Assembly (NCBI RefSeq): GCF_938045345.1
Contig: NZ_CALIMS010000003.1
Coordinates: 1-24,542 of the forward strand
DNA length: 24,542 bases
Source: an uncultured Campylobacter sp.
GTDB taxonomy: Bacteria; Campylobacterota; Campylobacteria; Campylobacterales; Campylobacteraceae
Direction: 5' to 3'
Of the stretch, positions 24,259 through 24,542 are shown piece by piece. Position numbers and translations under genes: made by a program. Under the pieces are notes generated by a model that saw nothing but the letters and a program-made list of their open reading frames with translations, had not been told where the DNA came from and did not search any database. The first letter of the stretch is position 1. Each line of letters opens with the position of its first letter.

Positions 24259-24285
24259 TTGAAAAATTTGGTGCAATGATATAAT
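24259..24285 (+). promoter_or_regulatory. Possible plus-strand promoter in the right intergenic region
   Basis: TTGAAA (24259-24264) and TATAAT (24280-24285) with a short 15-bp spacer. No plus-strand gene follows within the window; a transcript would run antisense into the end of the autotransporter gene. Confidence 0.3.
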
Positions 24286-24421
24286 TTTTGAGCTTAAAAG
24301 CAAATACAGCGACGCGAGCTGAGGAAGGGGCAAGAATTTTAAAATTTTTAAAGCCTACGCTATATTTTATATGTTATTTTTTAAAATATAAATTCTAATC
24401 AACTTTGTAGTAGTGTGACAG

Positions 24422-24447
24422 AGAAGCAAGGGAAGTACCTTGCCTCT
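24422..24447 (-). terminator. Hairpin downstream of the right-hand autotransporter
   Basis: AGAAGCAAGG (22-31 of 244xx) pairs with CCTTGCCTCT (38-47 of 244xx) over 9 of 10 positions with a 6-nt loop, beginning 7 nt past the TAA. The minus transcript then reads CUGUC; the U-tract is weak, but the position is right for a terminator. Confidence 0.5.
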
Positions 24448-24453
24448 TAAAAT

Positions 24454-24542
24454 TTAAAACATAATCTCAAACCCTGCATTGATAGCACCGCCTCTTGTTT
24501 TACCTACGTAGCCCTTGCCTCCTAGGCTAAGGATAAGGTTTT
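24454..24542 (-). CDS. Autotransporter C-terminal beta-strands (partial, enters from right edge)
   Basis: The last 28 codons of a minus-strand frame end GGAINAGFEIMF then TAA at 24454-24456. Alternating hydrophobic/Gly residues and a terminal Phe are the hallmark of an outer-membrane beta-barrel's last strand, recognised by the BAM complex. LGGKGYVGKTRGG fits the penultimate strand of the autotransporter barrel. The rest of the gene is to the right of the window. Family call is inferred from a short stretch. Confidence 0.65.
   Translation of the reverse strand, partial: NLILSLGGKGYVGKTRGGAINAGFEIMF

Overview
The window looks like a Campylobacter chromosome, most likely one of the higher-GC oral-type species such as C. 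gracilis, C. showae or C. rectus. The species is inference. The genus call rests on two gene orders that match what I recall from C. jejuni: htrA / cbpA-hspR-kefB (divergent) and pyrD - M16 peptidase - dapA - SDR reductase. A cytochrome - hemL - small membrane protein block and an AAATTT/AAATTTTAAAATTT-rich intergenic vocabulary also fit.

Layout. 1-2059 (minus) is the 5' end of a large autotransporter/adhesin passenger that runs out of the window; its promoter and signal peptide are visible. 2122-2904 is non-coding with a small tandem repeat and hairpins. 2905-4326 (minus) is the periplasmic protease/chaperone HtrA. It is divergent from cbpA-hspR (4495-5733, plus), a DnaJ-like co-chaperone and its heat-shock repressor. 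A HAIR-like HspR operator lies over the cbpA -35. After a long non-coding stretch comes kefB (6220-7851, plus), a CPA2 K+/H+ antiporter.

From 8147 to the right edge every gene is on the minus strand. 8147-11532 is a decaying accessory segment: a methyltransferase split by a frameshift, a small conserved gene with a stop at codon 8, two overlapping genes of unknown function, and the 3' remnant of an iron/B12-type ABC ATPase with at least one frameshift. Next is a tightly packed housekeeping run, listed in transcription order: pyrD, M16 peptidase, dapA, fabL-like enoyl reductase, pgsA, an unrecognised 334-aa gene, a non-coding gap, rseP, yggS. Most junctions overlap by 1-8 nt, which suggests one translationally coupled transcript; the 334-aa gene and its gap look inserted between pgsA and rseP. 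Further right (24238 down to 21045) is a c-type cytochrome - hemL - AtpZ/I-like - 401-aa membrane protein operon. The last 89 bases encode the C-terminal strand of a second autotransporter.

Most unusual content: PyrD carries a ~350-residue low-complexity, probably disordered tail that doubles its length and contains an in-frame 9-bp tandem repeat. A nearby membrane protein carries a ~255-residue Asp/Gly/Ser-rich insert between its membrane segments. Several genes have stop codons buried in RNA hairpins whose G-U pairs only form in the sense transcript. The rseP leader holds competing inverted repeats followed by seven U residues, resembling an attenuator. I found no rRNA, tRNA, CRISPR array, IS element or complete mobile element.
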